This document shows, in pieces, positions 63,648 to 64,000 of a stretch of DNA of 64,000 bases (position 1 is the first letter of the stretch; every line of letters starts with the position of its first letter). The notes beneath the pieces were generated by a model. The model did not search any database. It saw only the letters and a list, made by a program, of their open reading frames with translations, and was not told where the DNA came from. A program made the position numbers and the translations under genes. Source of the DNA: Methanobacterium sp. PtaB.Bin024. GTDB taxonomy: Archaea > Methanobacteriota > Methanobacteria > Methanobacteriales > Methanobacteriaceae. The stretch lies in contig MVPY01000025.1 in assembly GCA_002067065.1 (NCBI GenBank), positions 63,501-127,500 of the forward strand. Direction: 5' to 3'.

Positions 63648-64000
63648 GTGGGAGAACTGATCAGAAAGATAAAGGTCAAGTCAGTTTTAAACAAGCAGAA
63701 ATATGTTGATGATTGGTTCCTGTCAGGTTACTCTATAAATCCCTACTCTGGATGTTCTTTTAACTGTGTTTACTGTTACACTAGGGGAAGTAAGTATGGT
63801 GAACACCAGGTTCCTGGTCTGGCGGCCAAAATAAATGCACCAGAGGTGCTGGTGAAGCAGCTAAAAAACAGGGCTCGTAAGAAGGAATATGGTTTCATAG
63901 CTTTTGGTTCAGCTACTGATCCATATCTTCCAGTGGAAAGGGATTTGAAAATAACCCGGGAACTTCTGATGATCATTTTAAGGTTTCACTTCCCAGTTCA
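63648..64000 (+). CDS. radical SAM protein, SplB-like (partial, runs off the window)
   Basis: The first 117 codons of a radical SAM enzyme. The cluster motif is YSGCSFNCVYCYTRG (about 38-52), followed by the conserved KEYGFIAFGSATDPYLPVE segment typical of the SPL/Rv2578c-like family. Start: the GTG at 63648, the first start codon after an in-frame TAG. It diverges from raSEA with 100 bp between. The rest is beyond the window. Confidence 0.85.
   Translation, partial: MGELIRKIKVKSVLNKQKYVDDWFLSGYSINPYSGCSFNCVYCYTRGSKYGEHQVPGLAAKINAPEVLVKQLKNRARKKEYGFIAFGSATDPYLPVERDLKITRELLMIILRFHFPV

Overview
The window reads as a chromosomal segment of a hydrogenotrophic methanogen of the Methanobacteriales, most like Methanobacterium. 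The DNA is AT-rich and gene-dense, and Shine-Dalgarno sites are mostly GGTGAT or GGAGG. The gene content is archaeal and methanogenic: TiaS, the archaeosine enzyme RaSEA, aEF1B, archaeal Pth2, an archaeal-lipid reductase, a McrA-thioamidation YcaO, the methanofuran kinase MfnE, a full CO dehydrogenase/acetyl-CoA synthase cluster and the pyruvate oxidoreductase cluster porCDAB-EF. No rRNA, CRISPR array, prophage or insertion sequence was seen. Two tRNA genes are present.

Layout. 1-9.7 kb: partial MmgE/PrpD, tiaS, an HTH regulator, serA, a JAMM protein, Thg1, nadX with a PRC-barrel gene, and a tRNA-binding protein. 9.8-13.7 kb: an aldehyde dehydrogenase, a pilin plus TadC-like pair, and an M24 peptidase. 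13.8-19 kb: a site-2 protease, YcaO, pth2, mfnE, a zinc ribbon, aEF1B and a TctA-like permease. 19-23 kb: a Cys-rich methyltransferase-like protein and a pilus ATPase with a second TadC-like protein. 23.3-31.7 kb: cdhA-cdhB-cdhC-cooC-cdhD-cdhE and a ferredoxin-type protein. 31.8-35 kb: a HEAT-repeat protein, a geranylgeranyl reductase with its ferredoxin, and tRNA-Leu and tRNA-Thr. 35.4-44.6 kb: a phosphate island (membrane protein, HTH-PhoU fusion, two PstS, PstC, PstA, PstB, two PhoU) interrupted by a citryl-CoA lyase on the other strand. 44.7-49.5 kb: a fumarase subunit and the por operon. 49.8-57.6 kb: a dihydropteroate-synthase-like protein, NcsA, a ubiquitin-like sulfur carrier, a second site-2 protease, a DUF89 protein, a thioredoxin/CcdA pair and a dehydrogenase. 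57.6-64 kb is more accessory: a nucleotidyltransferase, a GNAT with a small convergent partner, a frameshifted four-Cys gene, glutamate decarboxylase, RaSEA and a partial radical SAM gene.

How they work together. The cdh genes fix CO2 to acetyl-CoA, por reductively carboxylates acetyl-CoA to pyruvate, and the fumarase subunit belongs to the incomplete reductive TCA branch. The phosphate island holds uptake genes and probably its own regulator (HTH-PhoU). A 26-nt motif recurs upstream of the HTH-PhoU operon and upstream of pstS, where it lies inside a roughly 52-bp duplicated module.

The observations I rate most worth checking are an apparent CTG start codon for the nucleotidyltransferase at 57.6-58.9 kb, the duplicated pst promoter module, the convergent GNAT/51-aa pair with overlapping stop codons, the frameshifted small Cys protein, and the tiaS/HTH start region with symmetric back-to-back ribosome binding sites.
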